NCBI GenBank assembly: GCA_002348905.1
Contig: DEBW01000121.1
Span: 9,125 to 15,872, forward strand
Direction: 5' to 3'
Length of the DNA stretch: 6,748 nt
DNA from: Ruminococcus flavefaciens
Lineage (GTDB): Bacteria; Bacillota; Clostridia; Oscillospirales; Ruminococcaceae
Shown: one piece after another, positions 5,949 to 6,748 of the stretch
Layout: every line of letters starts with the position of its first letter
How positions within the stretch are numbered: position 1 is the stretch's first letter
Program-made: the position numbers and the translations under genes
The notes under the pieces: model-generated
Database searches by the model: none
What the model was told of the DNA's origin: nothing
Seen by the model: the letters and a program-made list of their open reading frames with translations, nothing else

Positions 5949-5991
5949 TTTTTTCCAAGCAATGAATAATATTGTAGCAAAGGATATACTA
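5944..5991 (+). promoter_or_regulatory. Candidate sporulation-sigma promoter elements for spoIIP (tentative)
   Basis: Two weak possibilities overlap. A sigma-E-like pair is GAATATT (5944-5950), 14 nt, then AATAATAT (5965-5972), which is a good -35 but a poor -10. A sigma-F/G-like pair is TGAATA (5963-5968), 16 nt, then TATACTA (5985-5991), set within GGATATACTA, which fits the GGnnAnAnTn form of sigma-F. The second would start transcription almost inside the ribosome binding site, which counts against it. Sporulation-specific expression of spoIIP is expected from Bacillus; these exact sites are unproven. Confidence 0.25.
5971..5979 (-). promoter_or_regulatory. Possible extended -10 promoter of the deacetylase gene
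   Basis: On the minus strand TGCTACAAT places an extended -10 (TG, one base, TACAAT at 5976-5971) about 85 nt before the ATG. No good -35 lies 17 nt upstream; the sequence there is CACCTC. It would give a leader of about 78 nt containing the palindrome at 5909-5948. Only the -10 supports it. Confidence 0.3.
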
Positions 5992-6004
5992 ATGAGGTGA
6001 GGGA

Positions 6005-6748
6005 ATGACACGTTATAAACGCAAAAAAATAACCGGAACTTTAAAACTTGTGCTCCTGCTTTCAGCACCGTTTGTCACAGCAGCTTCATGCAGGTGTCTG
6101 CCGGCGGTAAAAGCAGCTCTTGAGCACATAGGAAGTACCCGTATAACTGAATACACACCGCAGGAATACAGCGAAATAACGTTCAGGGACAACGTCAGAA
6201 AAGAAGCTGACGATGATATTCTGAACAGCAGTATCATACTTTCTGAGGGTTACGGAGTATACGGCGAGAGCGAAGATATAAAAGTCCGGCTGACTGATCC
6301 TCTGGAAATGAAAGCTGAAAACGCCGGAGAAAAGCCATACCCTGCTGATGACCAGTGGACTGAAGGCGGAGATATATTCCGCACGACATTCGGAAGCTAC
6401 AGCGGAACAAGCTTTTTTGACCTTGAAAAAGCCGGTCAGGTCAACAATAAGACCGATATTTCAAATGATGAGCTGAAAAAGGAGAGCCGGTGTCTGCCAA
6501 ATTTCAAAATATCAGATACATCAGAACCGCAGGTGCTTATATATCACACTCACACTACCGAAAGCTTCGAGCCATTCGTAAGAGAGCACTACGATCCGAA
6601 TTTCAACTACCGTACTACCGATCCTACCAAAAATATGGTAATGGTAGGCGACGCTATACAGGCAGAGCTTGAAGCTGCCGGAATAGGAGTTATACACGTT
6701 ACCGATATACACGACTATCCCTCATATAACGGCTCGTATGAGCGAAGC
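6005..6748 (+). CDS. spoIIP: Stage II sporulation protein P (5' part, runs off the window)
   Basis: SpoIIP is the cell-wall amidase/endopeptidase that works with SpoIID and SpoIIM to thin septal peptidoglycan and drive engulfment. The open frame covers 248 codons to the right edge without a stop, so the gene is partial; the Bacillus protein is about 400 residues. A basic start (RYKRKK) and one hydrophobic stretch (13-28) give an N-terminal anchor or signal. A variable linker follows to about 170. The catalytic domain then begins with QVLIYHTHTTESFEPF, where H181 and H183 lie in the HTHTTES motif that contains an essential histidine in Bacillus. The conserved KNMVMVGD (209-216) and DIHDYPSYNGSYERS (234-248) follow. 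The ATG has GAGGTGAGG just upstream. The second catalytic histidine would lie beyond the window. It is divergent from the deacetylase; no gpr gene precedes it. Confidence 0.95.
   Translation, partial: MTRYKRKKITGTLKLVLLLSAPFVTAASCRCLPAVKAALEHIGSTRITEYTPQEYSEITFRDNVRKEADDDILNSSIILSEGYGVYGESEDIKVRLTDPLEMKAENAGEKPYPADDQWTEGGDIFRTTFGSYSGTSFFDLEKAGQVNNKTDISNDELKKESRCLPNFKISDTSEPQVLIYHTHTTESFEPFVREHYDPNFNYRTTDPTKNMVMVGDAIQAELEAAGIGVIHVTDIHDYPSYNGSYERS

Noticed and set aside
5335..6000. Plus-strand open frame of 221 codons opposite the deacetylase
   Set aside because: It has no ribosome binding site or family resemblance. It is antisense to a gene with intact catalytic motifs and ends within the divergent control region.

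Overview
The window looks like a chromosomal segment of a Gram-positive, endospore-lineage Clostridia bacterium, most likely Ruminococcus-like (Oscillospiraceae). This rests on the SpoIIP and YtfJ sporulation genes, the linkage of scpA-scpB to a DUF2953 gene, ytfJ and a D-Ala-D-Ala carboxypeptidase, strong GAGG-type ribosome binding sites, and a four-cysteine ribosomal protein L28. The genus is an inference from gene content and protein style, not from a search.

Left two thirds (28-4506, minus strand): six closely packed genes, read right to left, behind one good sigma-A promoter (-10 at 4576-4581). They are an M50-type membrane protein, scpA, scpB, a DUF2953 membrane protein (YtfI), YtfJ, and a DacF-type D,D-carboxypeptidase. 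Junctions range from a 31-nt overlap (scpA/scpB) to a 60-nt gap before dacF. The operon joins chromosome condensation and segregation (ScpA and ScpB are the Smc partners) to sporulation and cell-wall functions. The M50 homologue has lost the HExxH zinc site, so it is probably not a protease. The ribosome binding site of dacF lies in one arm of an 11-bp RNA stem.

Middle (4507-5007): a divergent, A/T-tract-rich control region with two clear promoters back to back. It is followed by rpmB on the plus strand, which has its own leader hairpin and a strong intrinsic terminator.

Right third (5008-6748): a membrane-anchored polysaccharide deacetylase on the minus strand, convergent with rpmB. It is divergent from the 5' part of spoIIP, which runs off the right edge. 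SpoIIP is the peptidoglycan hydrolase of engulfment. The 118-nt divergent gap contains an interrupted palindrome and weak candidate promoters.

Apart from rpmB, the window is dominated by chromosome segregation, cell-wall remodelling and sporulation genes. I see no mobile element, CRISPR array, tRNA or rRNA. Most of it is ordinary core genome. The degenerate M50 protein and the hairpin before dacF are the points that stand out.
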